Origin: Deltaproteobacteria bacterium
GTDB lineage: Bacteria; Desulfobacterota; Desulfobacteria; Desulfobacterales; Desulfobacteraceae
Assembly (NCBI GenBank): GCA_013151635.1
Contig: JAADHV010000111.1
Location: forward strand, 1 to 34,709
Reading direction: 5' to 3'
Length of the DNA stretch: 34,709 nucleotides
Shown: positions 9,644 through 16,867 of the stretch, in pieces
Numbering within the stretch: position 1 is the first letter of the stretch
Layout: every line of letters starts with the position of its first letter
The notes under the pieces: generated by a model
Databases searched by the model: none
What the model saw: only the letters and a program-made list of their open reading frames with translations
What the model was told of the DNA's origin: nothing
Translations under genes and position numbers: made by a program

Positions 9644-9695
9644 CTGTCAAATGGGAACAAGCCTTTGACAGACCTGCAAAATTATCGATTATATC
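9644..9695 (+). promoter_or_regulatory. Inverted repeat overlapping a possible promoter ahead of the ACT-domain gene
   Basis: CTGTCAAA (9644-9651) and TTTGACAG (9664-9671) form a perfect 8-base inverted repeat around 12 bases. The right arm contains TTGACA (9665-9670), a consensus -35; TTATAT/TATATC at 9689-9695 could be the -10, with an 18-19 base spacer. This could be an operator covering the -35 or a weak terminator stem for the upstream gene. No T-run follows. Confidence 0.35.
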
Positions 9696-9723
9696 ATTTA
9701 AAACAAACTATTAGGAGCGTTAC

Positions 9724-10251
9724 GTGGAACATAAATTTATCATGACCGCATTTGGTAAGGACCGACCTGGAATCGTAGCTGAAATAGCTGGAATCATTTA
9801 TGAAAACAAGTGTAACCTTGAAGATTCAAACATGGGAAGGCTTGCGGACGAATTTAGTTTGATCCTTCTTTTAGCAGGCAGTGGCGGTGATTTGCAGGAC
9901 AAACTTTCCAGGGATTGCAAACGCCTGGAAAGGGAAAAAGACATTTCTGTGTTTATCCGTCCTCTTGATTATAGCCGGCCGGATACAAAAAACGGGAATA
10001 ATATTCATACCATTGAAGTTGAAGGTATTGACCAGACCGGTATTGTATATAAAGTTGCCAAGCTTTTGGCTGTTTTAAAAATCAACATCGAAACATTGAC
10101 TTCCAAAAAGAAATTTTCACCCAACAGTGGGACCGCTATGTATGCAATGGAAATCACGGCCAAGGTTACGGATATGACTTCAATGGTTGATTTAGATGAA
10201 AAGCTTGAGCAGCTTGCCAATGAGCTTAATGTGGATATTACTTTAAAGTAG
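9724..10251 (+). CDS. Two-ACT-domain protein, GcvR-like
   Basis: A 175-residue protein of two tandem ACT domains (about 4-80 and 92-172) joined by a short linker. The first opens IMTAFGKDRPGIVAEIAGII and the second IEVEGIDQTGIVYKVAKLL; both have the DxxGI turn that commonly contacts amino-acid ligands. This is the architecture of the glycine cleavage repressor GcvR and related regulatory ACT proteins. GcvR itself binds GcvA rather than DNA. No gcv gene or DNA-binding domain is visible here, so the ligand and partner are unknown. Translation starts at GTG 9724, supported by AGGAG 7 bases upstream; the next ATG (residue 8) would break the first beta strand. An inverted repeat at 9644-9671 may control it. 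Confidence 0.87.
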   Translation: MEHKFIMTAFGKDRPGIVAEIAGIIYENKCNLEDSNMGRLADEFSLILLLAGSGGDLQDKLSRDCKRLEREKDISVFIRPLDYSRPDTKNGNNIHTIEVEGIDQTGIVYKVAKLLAVLKINIETLTSKKKFSPNSGTAMYAMEITAKVTDMTSMVDLDEKLEQLANELNVDITLK

Positions 10252-10415
10252 TTGCCGGCATTTCTCCATTTCCAGCCTGAGGGGCATATTGAATAATCGG
10301 GCTATAATTACATTCAATGCTCTTGCCTGTAAAAAGAACTCGTTCTTGAAATATCTCTTACCGTCAACACCAAATGATCAAAGGAATCTATTTTTATTTT
10401 TTCTGTCATTTCGTT

Positions 10416-10982
10416 TTATTTTGGTATTCCAATCCATCTTCCGGTTCTTGATTTGTACAAACGGTATTCCTTTCCGTAAAGACGTTCGAGATAAGGCTCT
10501 GCCAACCGAGCAGTATACAAACAGATAACAATGGCAGCCGCTCCAGTAAGCACAAAAGCAAACCCTGAACGTCCGGCAAGCGATATGCCTAAAAGATAAA
10601 GAAGACAGCCGATAAACTGCGGATTCCTACTCCAGCGATATATGCCTGTGGTTATAAGTTTTGAAATGTCTTGTCCGCAACTTCTGCGCAAGGAACGGAA
10701 CTCAATCATCCCTGTTGCCAATACAATAATACCAACCACAATCAAAACCAAGCCACCCGTTAAGGCGAATGTCTTGTTAATCGGTATCAACCACAAGCCA
10801 TATAGTGACGATAGGATCACCGCCAGATGGTAGACCCCCCACATAACAAACCAAAGGTTCAGAAGTTTACTCGTGAAAACCCCATTTCTATCATAGGCCT
10901 TTTTCACTTCTGAAAAGACATATATGCCTAATATTATCCAGACACCTATGGAAACACCCAAGCCTGTATACAACCACATCAT
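10416..10982 (-). CDS. Membrane methyltransferase of the ICMT/PEMT superfamily
   Basis: A 188-residue integral membrane protein with about five hydrophobic helices, for example residues 4-24, 43-63, 73-93 and 125-155. The C-terminal signature RNPQFIGCLLYLLGISL followed by AEPYLERLYGKEYRLYKSRT matches the isoprenylcysteine carboxyl methyltransferase / phosphatidylethanolamine N-methyltransferase superfamily. In that fold the RNP and the E...GxEY..Y elements bind S-adenosylmethionine. Bacterial members act on lipids, isoprenoids or unknown small molecules, so the substrate is not assigned. GGGAG stands upstream of the ATG at 10982; a second ATG follows directly. The gene stands alone, convergent with the ACT gene and divergent from the intron-remnant stretch. 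Confidence 0.8.
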   Translation of the reverse strand: MMWLYTGLGVSIGVWIILGIYVFSEVKKAYDRNGVFTSKLLNLWFVMWGVYHLAVILSSLYGLWLIPINKTFALTGGLVLIVVGIIVLATGMIEFRSLRRSCGQDISKLITTGIYRWSRNPQFIGCLLYLLGISLAGRSGFAFVLTGAAAIVICLYTARLAEPYLERLYGKEYRLYKSRTGRWIGIPK

Positions 10983-11071
10983 TATCTTTCTCCCTCGTAT
11001 TTATTCTTTATGTTGCCTAATCGCGGTGCTGACCGGTGCCGAGGGTCGTGCAAGCAAAACGCAGTTTGGTT

Positions 11072-11212
11072 GTGCGGTTCACGATGTCCGGTCCAAGCCC
11101 CTTGTGTACACCCGGCACGGGCGTAAATTCATGGGGTGAAAGCCCCCTATACGTGAGTCCTGTTAACATATGTTTTGTTAACACAAGTACTAGCCGAAAA
11201 CAAGGGTGGACC
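11072..11212 (+). mobile_element. Probable 5' remnant of a group II intron
   Basis: The segment begins GTGCG, the consensus 5' end of bacterial group II introns. It then shows domain-I-like elements: GGGG-TGAAAG-CCCC at 11133-11146, a TGTTAACA-N7-TGTTAACA hairpin at 11161-11183, and CTAGCCGAAAACAAGGGTG at 11190-11208, which resembles the conserved GAAA...CAAGGGTG part of domain I. No reverse transcriptase gene and no domain V hairpin follow, so this would be a truncated fossil. The call rests on remembered consensus, not a covariance search. Confidence 0.45.
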
Positions 11213-11255
11213 CTCTTTTCACCTAAGTAACACCGAATACATCAAGGAGAAAATT

Positions 11256-11348
11256 ATGAAAGATGACACGGAACCGTTGCAAAGTCACGACATCTTAATT
11301 AAGCCATTGAACAGTGGAATTATCATCCCGCCTGACAAGCGATTGTAA
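11256..11348 (+). CDS. 30-residue ORF with a strong ribosome binding site
   Basis: ATG at 11256 with AAGGAG at 11244-11249 and a 6-base spacer, closed by TAA at 11346-11348. The product begins MKDDTEPLQSHDILIKPLN and is charged with no membrane segment. I do not recognise it. It lies between the intron remnant and the sigma-54 promoter, so it may be a small protein, a leader peptide or the front end of a gene truncated by rearrangement. The good ribosome binding site is the main support. Confidence 0.3.
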   Translation: MKDDTEPLQSHDILIKPLNSGIIIPPDKRL

Positions 11349-11388
11349 AGGTTGCAAATTCAATTAAATTCATTTAATCTATCCTTCA

Positions 11389-11404
11389 TGGCACAGCGAT
11401 TGCT
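11389..11404 (+). promoter_or_regulatory. Sigma-54 (RpoN) promoter of the hdrA-like operon
   Basis: TGGCAC-AGCGA-TTGCT fits the -24/-12 consensus TGGCACRNNNNTTGCW at every fixed position. GG is at 11390-11391 and GC at 11402-11403. Predicted transcript start is near 11414, giving a leader of about 78 bases before the ATG at 11493. It requires an AAA+ activator, and one is encoded downstream in the same gene run (15320-16663). Confidence 0.85.
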
Positions 11405-11460
11405 GTTAATCTTGCGGGAAAAGGAATGCAATCTTGCAAACTTTTAAATTAAGAAAGGAG

Positions 11461-11488
11461 CCTGAATTCCGGATTTCAGGTTTTTTTT
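11461..11488 (+). terminator. Intrinsic-terminator-like hairpin in the hdrA-like leader
   Basis: CCTGAA (11461-11466) pairs with TTCAGG (11475-11480) around an 8-base loop, followed at once by eight T residues (11481-11488). It sits inside the predicted leader, between the only good Shine-Dalgarno (AAGGAG, 11455-11460) and the ATG at 11493. It may act as an attenuator, or its folding may bring the Shine-Dalgarno close to the start codon. Confidence 0.5.
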
Positions 11489-11492
11489 AAAT

Positions 11493-14009
11493 ATGGAATC
11501 AAATGCAAAAAACAAAAGCGTTATAATCATTGGCGGGGGTGTGGCCGGCATGGCCGCAGCCGAGACTTTAAACGATAGCGGTGTCAATGTACACCTTATT
11601 GAAAAAAACGATCATCTTGGCGGGAATACTTTTTCCTGGGCATGCATGGCAACAGGCTCCTGCCGGCACTGTTCAGCCTGTTTAAGTCATGAAATGGCCG
11701 ATAAATTACACAGGATGACATGTGTTAACACACACCTGAATTCTGAAATCTTGGAAATAGATAAAAATCAAAAAAAATATACTGTCCGTTTAAAAGGGGA
11801 CCTTGATCAATCCATTGAAACTGATAAAATCATCCTGGCCACCGGATTCACACCCATAAACCCAGACGGTCTCATCGGCGAGATACACAAAAAAAATAAA
11901 TATGTCATTACCACTGTTGAACTCAACCATATTTTGAAAAATAATGCTATTGGTGAATACTTTCCTGACACAAGTTGCCCTAAAATCGGTTTTATTCAAT
12001 GTGTCGGATCAAGAAACCGTGAAAAGGGCAGAGATTATTGTTCCCAGGTATGCTGCAAGATATCCCTTCGTCACATAAACAAGTTGATGCACCTTTACCC
12101 CGGAGCAAAAATAAGCCTTTTTTATATTGATCTCCAGGTCATAGGAAAAGAGATTAGAGCCGAGTTTGACTCTCTTTCAGATAATGTTGATCTGATTCAG
12201 GGTGTTCCAATTGAAATTTTTAACAACAAAATGGACAAAAAACTATCGGTCATCAGAGAGGATGACGAAAGTGGAAGCCGCATTGCTGATCATTTTGACA
12301 TGATGGTGCTTTCCGTGGGGATCGCGGCCCATGAAAACACAACCGGCCTCATGGGCAAATTAAAGATATCTTCTGATCAATGGGGATTTATTAATGATAA
12401 AAGCCTTCCTGCCAGAAAAGATATCTACGTTGCAGGATGTGCCGCAGGCCCTGTTGATATCCTCACAGCAAAACAGCAGGGAATTAACTGTGCAAAAAAA
12501 ATAATTCAATGCTTTAATCCTGAGAAACCAGGCCGGGCAAAGGGATTAATTGCCATTATCGGGGATGGTAATGAAGCCAGGAAAACCGCATCTGCTGCAT
12601 TAAACGAGGGATATGACGTATGGATGTTCGGCCTTTCCAATAAAAAAGAAAGCCCAAAAAAAGGTATTCATTATATCCATGATACTAAACTCATCTCAGT
12701 CAAGGGTGCGGCAGGGAACTTTGCTGTTCTCTACAAAAATTCACAAAAACTAAAGCAGGAAAATTTTACTGCAATTATTGTAGCAGAACCTGTAAAAACA
12801 TCACCTGCCGGACAAAAAACAAACCTTACCCCTGATGTATTATATTCTCTGGAAGACTTTTCAAATATCTTAGAAAAAAATCCTGAAGATATCCCTGCTG
12901 CCATTGTTTTCTGGCTGGATTATTCAAAGCCTGAGTTCAAAACCTTTTCAAGAAAGGCACTGGTGCATGCCATAGAGCTTGCCAAAGCGGGAAAACAAGT
13001 TTCTTTTATCATGAATAAAATGCTGGTGCATGGACTTTCAGGGCAGAAACTATACGACAAGGCACGGAAACTGGGAATAAAATTTCTAAGAACAGCCTCA
13101 CCAGGAGATGTAAGCGTTAAAAAAGAAAACGGAAAAATTTTATTTGACCTTAAAGAAAAAATATTGAAAAATTTAATAATTTCTTTTGAAAGCGACTGGC
13201 TTATCATACCGGAACATATTTCACCGAGTAAGCAAAACCCAATGATTGCAGCACTTTTAAAAGAAAATATTGATGTTGAAGGGTATCTGCAGTCTGCCAA
13301 TGTAAGGCACAGGTTAACCAATAGCCCCAGGAAGGGAATATTTTATACAGGATCATGCCACGACGAAACAGACGACCAGGATCAAAACATAGAAATTGAA
13401 ATAATCCTGTCATCAATAAATGACATTGCCTGCAAAAAAACAATGGGTTTATCCTGTGGCATTGAAATTAATACAAAAAAATGCAGAAAATGCCTGACCT
13501 GCTTTAGAGCCTGCCCCCATGGAGCTATAGTCTTAAATGCCGACATGAAGCCTTATATTGTCCCTGAAGCATGTTTCTCATGCGGGTTATGCCTGTCCAG
13601 CTGCCCTGCTCTGGCCATTGAATCCAAAGAATTTTCCGACGAGTCATATATAAACTCAGCCTCAGAAGACAAGGTCATAATATTTGCATGTGAACGCTCA
13701 GGCGCTCTTGCGGCAGGACCAATTGAAAAAAACTTGAGGGTCAATATTCAAAAGGTACCATGCGTGTGCAGGATCAGCAAAAATATCCTGATGAAAACTT
13801 TGGAAAAGGGTGCAGAAAAAATAATACTGGCCGGCTGTCATACTGACAACTGCCGTTCCCTAAAGGGAAGTCAAACAGCCCAGACTAGGGCAAAGATCTT
13901 AGGCAGGCTTCCGGGAATCAATGATTCAAATATTATCTTTTATCCGGTTGCAGCCAATGAATCAAAAAAATTCGAACAATTCCTGGCCCAAGAAGTTTTA
14001 TCAAAATAG
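11493..14009 (+). CDS. HdrA/QmoB-like iron-sulfur flavoprotein with ferredoxin and MvhD-like C-terminal domains
   Basis: An 838-residue relative of heterodisulfide reductase subunit A and QmoB, proteins that bifurcate or relay electrons in methanogens and sulfate reducers. Domains: FAD Rossmann motif IIIGGGVAGMAAAETL (about 11-26); cysteine cluster Cys51, Cys57, Cys60, Cys63 (SCRHCSACL); the HdrA hallmark FIQCVGSRNREKGRDYCSQV with the following CC pair (about 165-190). Residues about 350-630 look like a second, degenerate HdrA-type module (IAIIGDGNEARKTASAAL ... TNSPRKGIFYTGSC). Next come two [4Fe-4S] motifs, CRKCLTCFRACP and CFSCGLCLSSCP (about 660-710), and an MvhD/FlpD-like domain (728-838) with VPCVCR and GCHTDNCRSLKG. 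The first MvhD CxxC appears as CERS, so one usual [2Fe-2S] ligand is missing. It is followed after 21 bases by the HdrD-like gene. The electron donor and acceptor are unknown. Confidence 0.9.
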   Translation: MESNAKNKSVIIIGGGVAGMAAAETLNDSGVNVHLIEKNDHLGGNTFSWACMATGSCRHCSACLSHEMADKLHRMTCVNTHLNSEILEIDKNQKKYTVRLKGDLDQSIETDKIILATGFTPINPDGLIGEIHKKNKYVITTVELNHILKNNAIGEYFPDTSCPKIGFIQCVGSRNREKGRDYCSQVCCKISLRHINKLMHLYPGAKISLFYIDLQVIGKEIRAEFDSLSDNVDLIQGVPIEIFNNKMDKKLSVIREDDESGSRIADHFDMMVLSVGIAAHENTTGLMGKLKISSDQWGFINDKSLPARKDIYVAGCAAGPVDILTAKQQGINCAKKIIQCFNPEKPGRAKGLIAIIGDGNEARKTASAALNEGYDVWMFGLSNKKESPKKGIHYIHDTKLISVKGAAGNFAVLYKNSQKLKQENFTAIIVAEPVKTSPAGQKTNLTPDVLYSLEDFSNILEKNPEDIPAAIVFWLDYSKPEFKTFSRKALVHAIELAKAGKQVSFIMNKMLVHGLSGQKLYDKARKLGIKFLRTASPGDVSVKKENGKILFDLKEKILKNLIISFESDWLIIPEHISPSKQNPMIAALLKENIDVEGYLQSANVRHRLTNSPRKGIFYTGSCHDETDDQDQNIEIEIILSSINDIACKKTMGLSCGIEINTKKCRKCLTCFRACPHGAIVLNADMKPYIVPEACFSCGLCLSSCPALAIESKEFSDESYINSASEDKVIIFACERSGALAAGPIEKNLRVNIQKVPCVCRISKNILMKTLEKGAEKIILAGCHTDNCRSLKGSQTAQTRAKILGRLPGINDSNIIFYPVAANESKKFEQFLAQEVLSK

Positions 14010-14030
14010 GACAATAAAGGATATAATATA

Positions 14031-15260
14031 ATGGAAAATGTTAAATTAAATACAGGTTCATATCTTATTGAACAGCTTAATACATCCCAAAAAAATGACA
14101 ATGTATTCGAATGCCTTTCATGCGGGGCATGCAGTTCAAGCTGCTCCTGGTTTGAAGGGGAAGGAGGCCCTGTTCCAAGGCAGATTATTAAAATGGCTTC
14201 CCTTGGCCTTGATGATTTATTAATAGAAAGCGGTATGCTGTGGGATTGCCTTTTGTGCAACAGATGCACACAAAATTGCCCCATGGGGATAACCATGGGA
14301 AATGTAGTCAGAAAAGGGCGGTCTCATCCCAAAGCAGGCAAACTTATTTCAAAGGACATCCAGAACGGTATCAAAACAAGGCTGACCACAGGGGATGTAA
14401 ACGGACTTACCAGGGAAGAATTTATCGAGACCATTGAATGGATGTCAGAAGAATTTGCCGATGAAACAGGAGACCCTGATGCCACAATCCCTTATGACCA
14501 AAAAGGTGCTGAATTTTTATACCTGCCCAACCCAAGAGAGCTTGGCATCAACCTTCTGCACCTTACCGCCATGGCAAAACTTTTCTGGATGTCGGATCAA
14601 TCCTGGACCATGTCCAGCAGGCATACTGATGTCACAAATTGGGGATACTTTGTAAGTGACGATGAAATTGCCCGGAAAATGGCCCTGATGGTAATTGAAC
14701 CTGCTGAAAAACTCGGTATTAAGACCCTGGTGCTGTCGGAATGCGGCCATGGATATCACGTTCTAAAAGTCCTGGCTGAAAAACTGATCGGGAGAAAACC
14801 TGAATTTGAAGTATTAAGCATGCCTGAATTTGTTTTAAAATTTGTCAAACAGGGGAAGATCAAGCTTGACAAAAATGCACACCCTTATCCTGTTGCTTAT
14901 CACGATCCTTGTAATCTTGGCAGGAAATCAGGCCTTTATGATGCCCCAAGAGAACTTTTGGCCCTTTGCTGCAAAGAGGTTGTTGAACTGGTTCCCAATC
15001 GTGAAAATGCAATCTGCTGCGGTGGAGGCGGAGGTATGCTCCAGGACAGCAAAAGTAAACCCAAGAGGATGATAACCGGTAAAGCCAAGGCAGACCAGAT
15101 TATTGCTTCCGGGGTTCAAAACCTTGCCGCCCCTTGTCTTTCCTGCCACCGCCAGCTCGGGGAAATTTCAAACCACTTCAAACTCGGGGTAAAAGTGTAC
15201 ACTGTTGCTGAAATAGCTTCAAGCTCTCTTATATTACCAGGAGATAAAAAAATGGTTTAA
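14031..15260 (+). CDS. HdrD-like (HdrC-HdrB fusion) iron-sulfur protein
   Basis: A 409-residue protein with an HdrC-type ferredoxin domain, Cys28/31/34/38 (CLSCGACSSSC) and Cys73/76/79/83 (CLLCNRCTQNCP), each able to hold a [4Fe-4S] cluster. An HdrB-type CCG region follows: one complete CCG copy, DPCNLGR (about 293), CCGGGGGM (about 329) and APCLSCHRQL (about 369), and an earlier, degenerate copy at LSECGHGYHVLK. CCG domains bind the non-cubane [4Fe-4S] clusters that reduce disulfides in HdrB and occur in DsrK, HmcF and TmcB. No membrane helix is present, so it is cytosolic. It is directly downstream of the HdrA/QmoB-like gene (21-base gap) and is almost certainly its partner. A disulfide or persulfide substrate is plausible but unproven. 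Confidence 0.9.
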   Translation: MENVKLNTGSYLIEQLNTSQKNDNVFECLSCGACSSSCSWFEGEGGPVPRQIIKMASLGLDDLLIESGMLWDCLLCNRCTQNCPMGITMGNVVRKGRSHPKAGKLISKDIQNGIKTRLTTGDVNGLTREEFIETIEWMSEEFADETGDPDATIPYDQKGAEFLYLPNPRELGINLLHLTAMAKLFWMSDQSWTMSSRHTDVTNWGYFVSDDEIARKMALMVIEPAEKLGIKTLVLSECGHGYHVLKVLAEKLIGRKPEFEVLSMPEFVLKFVKQGKIKLDKNAHPYPVAYHDPCNLGRKSGLYDAPRELLALCCKEVVELVPNRENAICCGGGGGMLQDSKSKPKRMITGKAKADQIIASGVQNLAAPCLSCHRQLGEISNHFKLGVKVYTVAEIASSSLILPGDKKMV

Positions 15261-15297
15261 ACCGGTATTTAATTTAAAATAATCCCTAAAGGTTAAT

Positions 15298-15330
15298 ATG
15301 AATTCAATTCGTTTTTATTATGGCAAATAA
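15298..15330 (+). CDS. 10-codon minicistron overlapping the start of the sigma-54 activator gene
   Basis: AAAGG (15288-15292), a 5-base spacer and ATG at 15298 encode MNSIRFYYGK, with the stop at 15328-15330. The reading frame runs across the ATG at 15320 of the activator gene, which has no Shine-Dalgarno of its own. An in-frame TGA at 15299-15301 rules out an upstream start for the activator. It is a candidate translational-coupling leader. Confidence 0.35.
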   Translation: MNSIRFYYGK

Positions 15331-16663
15331 AAAAAGATTCAAACCCCTGACCGGCGAAACCACCAAGGTAATCCTTGAATGTATCTCAGACGGGGTTTTT
15401 ACAATAGACTACAATTGGGAGATCACCTCCTTTAACCGCGCCGCAGAGGAAATCACGGGAATCTCCCGCAAAGATGCAGTTGGCCGGCACTGCTGGGAGG
15501 TCTTCCGGTCCAATATGTGTGAAAAAGATTGTGCCCTTAAAAAAACAATGGAAGAAGGCAGGCCCTTTGTCAGTACATCAGGATATATTATTAACAGTGA
15601 AAAAAAACGTATTTCCATCACGGTTTCGACATCTCTTCTCATTGATGAAACCGGGGATGTCATAGGGGGCGTTGAAACATTCAGGGACCATTCCCTTGTT
15701 GAAGAACTCCGAAAAGAACTTGCCACGCGATTCAAGGTTGAAGATATCATCAGTAACAGTGATGCCATGAAAAATATCTTTGATATCCTTCCGCAGGTAT
15801 CAGAAAGTGATTCATCTGTTTTGATAGAAGGAGAGACAGGGACAGGAAAAGAACTGCTTGCCCGTGCCATCCATAATTTAAGCCCCAGAAAAGACAAACC
15901 CTTTATTGCGATTAATTGTGGCGCACTTCCTGACACTCTGCTTGAATCCGAATTGTTTGGATATAAAAAGGGTGCATTTACCAGTGCCATCAAAGATAAA
16001 CCCGGCCGGTTTGCCCTTGCCGACAGCGGCACTATCTTTCTTGATGAAATAGGAGATACAAGCCCCGCCTTCCAGGTCAGCCTTCTCCGGGTCCTCCAGG
16101 AGCATGAATTCACTCCTCTTGGTGGTTTGAAAAAAGAAAAAACAAACATCAGGATTATTGCTGCCACCAATAAAAATCTTACAGAACTTGTATCTCAGCA
16201 TCAATTCAGGCAGGACCTCTATTACCGTATCAATGTAATCAGGCTTTCCCTGCCGCCATTAAGGCATAGGATGGAAGACATTCCTCTTCTTGTGGACCGG
16301 TTTATCCAAAAAATGAATATGCGCCAGGGGAAATTTATCCAGGGAATTGAAAAAAAAGTCCTCCAGGCATTTATGTCCCACGAATTTCCAGGCAATATCA
16401 GGGAACTTGAAAATATCATTGAACATGCCTTTGTCCTCTGCTCCGAGGGCTATATACAACTGAATCATTTACCAGGTTTTTTATTATTGCCTCCTGATGC
16501 CAGTGACAAAAAAGATAATGATCCTGTTAAATCAGCACAAATCAAACTCATTACCGATGCCCTGACACGAAATAATTATAACCGCAGCGCTGCAGCCAAA
16601 GATCTGGGAATCCATAAAAGCACTCTTTTCAGAAGGATTAAAAAGCTTGGAATGACATTGTAA
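15320..16663 (+). CDS. PAS-domain sigma-54-dependent transcriptional activator
   Basis: A 447-residue enhancer-binding protein. A PAS domain (about 14-125) carries Cys58, Cys67 and Cys71 (HCWEVFRSNMCEKDC), a cysteine pattern seen in several deltaproteobacterial regulators and suited to redox or metal sensing (inference). The AAA+ domain has Walker A GETGTGKE at about 171, GAFTSA at 218-223 (the sigma-54 contact loop, normally GAFTGA), Walker B TIFLDEIGD and the R-finger region FRQDLYYRINV. The C-terminus (about 405-447) is a Fis-type helix-turn-helix, NRSAAAKDLGIHKSTLFRRI. There is no receiver domain, so the PAS domain probably senses directly. It follows the hdrD-like gene and lies between two sigma-54 promoters, which are its likely targets. 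Confidence 0.94.
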   Translation: MANKKRFKPLTGETTKVILECISDGVFTIDYNWEITSFNRAAEEITGISRKDAVGRHCWEVFRSNMCEKDCALKKTMEEGRPFVSTSGYIINSEKKRISITVSTSLLIDETGDVIGGVETFRDHSLVEELRKELATRFKVEDIISNSDAMKNIFDILPQVSESDSSVLIEGETGTGKELLARAIHNLSPRKDKPFIAINCGALPDTLLESELFGYKKGAFTSAIKDKPGRFALADSGTIFLDEIGDTSPAFQVSLLRVLQEHEFTPLGGLKKEKTNIRIIAATNKNLTELVSQHQFRQDLYYRINVIRLSLPPLRHRMEDIPLLVDRFIQKMNMRQGKFIQGIEKKVLQAFMSHEFPGNIRELENIIEHAFVLCSEGYIQLNHLPGFLLLPPDASDKKDNDPVKSAQIKLITDALTRNNYNRSAAAKDLGIHKSTLFRRIKKLGMTL

Positions 16664-16769
16664 AGGCTGTTTTTTTTAAATGCAACATTTGCGCTCAAAA
16701 CAGTCTTGGTTTTGCGACCTTTGTTATTGCCCCAAATGTATCCCACCACATCATGCTCCCACCCTAACC

Positions 16770-16798
16770 AATTGATATTAAATCAAATATGATCAATT
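16770..16798. promoter_or_regulatory. Inverted repeat upstream of the second sigma-54 promoter, possible activator site
   Basis: AATTGAT (16770-16776) and ATCAATT (16792-16798) are perfect arms 15 bases apart, with an extra ATCAA at 16782-16786. The centre lies about 60 bases before the predicted transcript start. This is closer than most enhancer sites but compatible with binding by the adjacent regulator. I did not find the same motif ahead of the hdrA-like promoter. Confidence 0.3.
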
Positions 16799-16817
16799 AA
16801 AATAAAAATCAATATTT

Positions 16818-16833
16818 AGGCACATGCCTTGCA
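16818..16833 (+). promoter_or_regulatory. Sigma-54 promoter of the NifX-like gene
   Basis: AGGCAC-ATGCC-TTGCA matches TGGCACRNNNNTTGCW except for the first base. The invariant GG (16819-16820) and GC (16831-16832) are present. Predicted start is near 16843, 25 bases before the TTG start codon at 16868. Confidence 0.75.
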
Positions 16834-16867
16834 ACCCTTTTAAAGACAAAACAAATGGAGGGTAATA

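Larger units (their letters stand above)
10983..11492. other. Gene-poor stretch of 510 bases
   Basis: Between the methyltransferase and the hdrA-like gene there is no protein gene of normal size. It holds a probable group II intron fragment (11072-11212), a 30-codon ORF with a strong ribosome binding site (11256-11348), a consensus sigma-54 promoter (11389-11404) and a terminator-like hairpin (11461-11488). Bases 10983-11071 show nothing I can assign. Confidence 0.7.

Noticed and set aside
10334-10347. AAGAAC-TC-GTTCTT palindrome between the ACT and methyltransferase genes
   Set aside because: A 2-base loop is too small for a hairpin and no T-run follows; it lies between convergent genes, so an operator is unlikely.
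15409-16170. 253-codon minus-strand ORF inside the sigma-54 activator
   Set aside because: Antisense shadow of the PAS/AAA+ coding sequence; length is a by-product of codon use, with no motif of its own.
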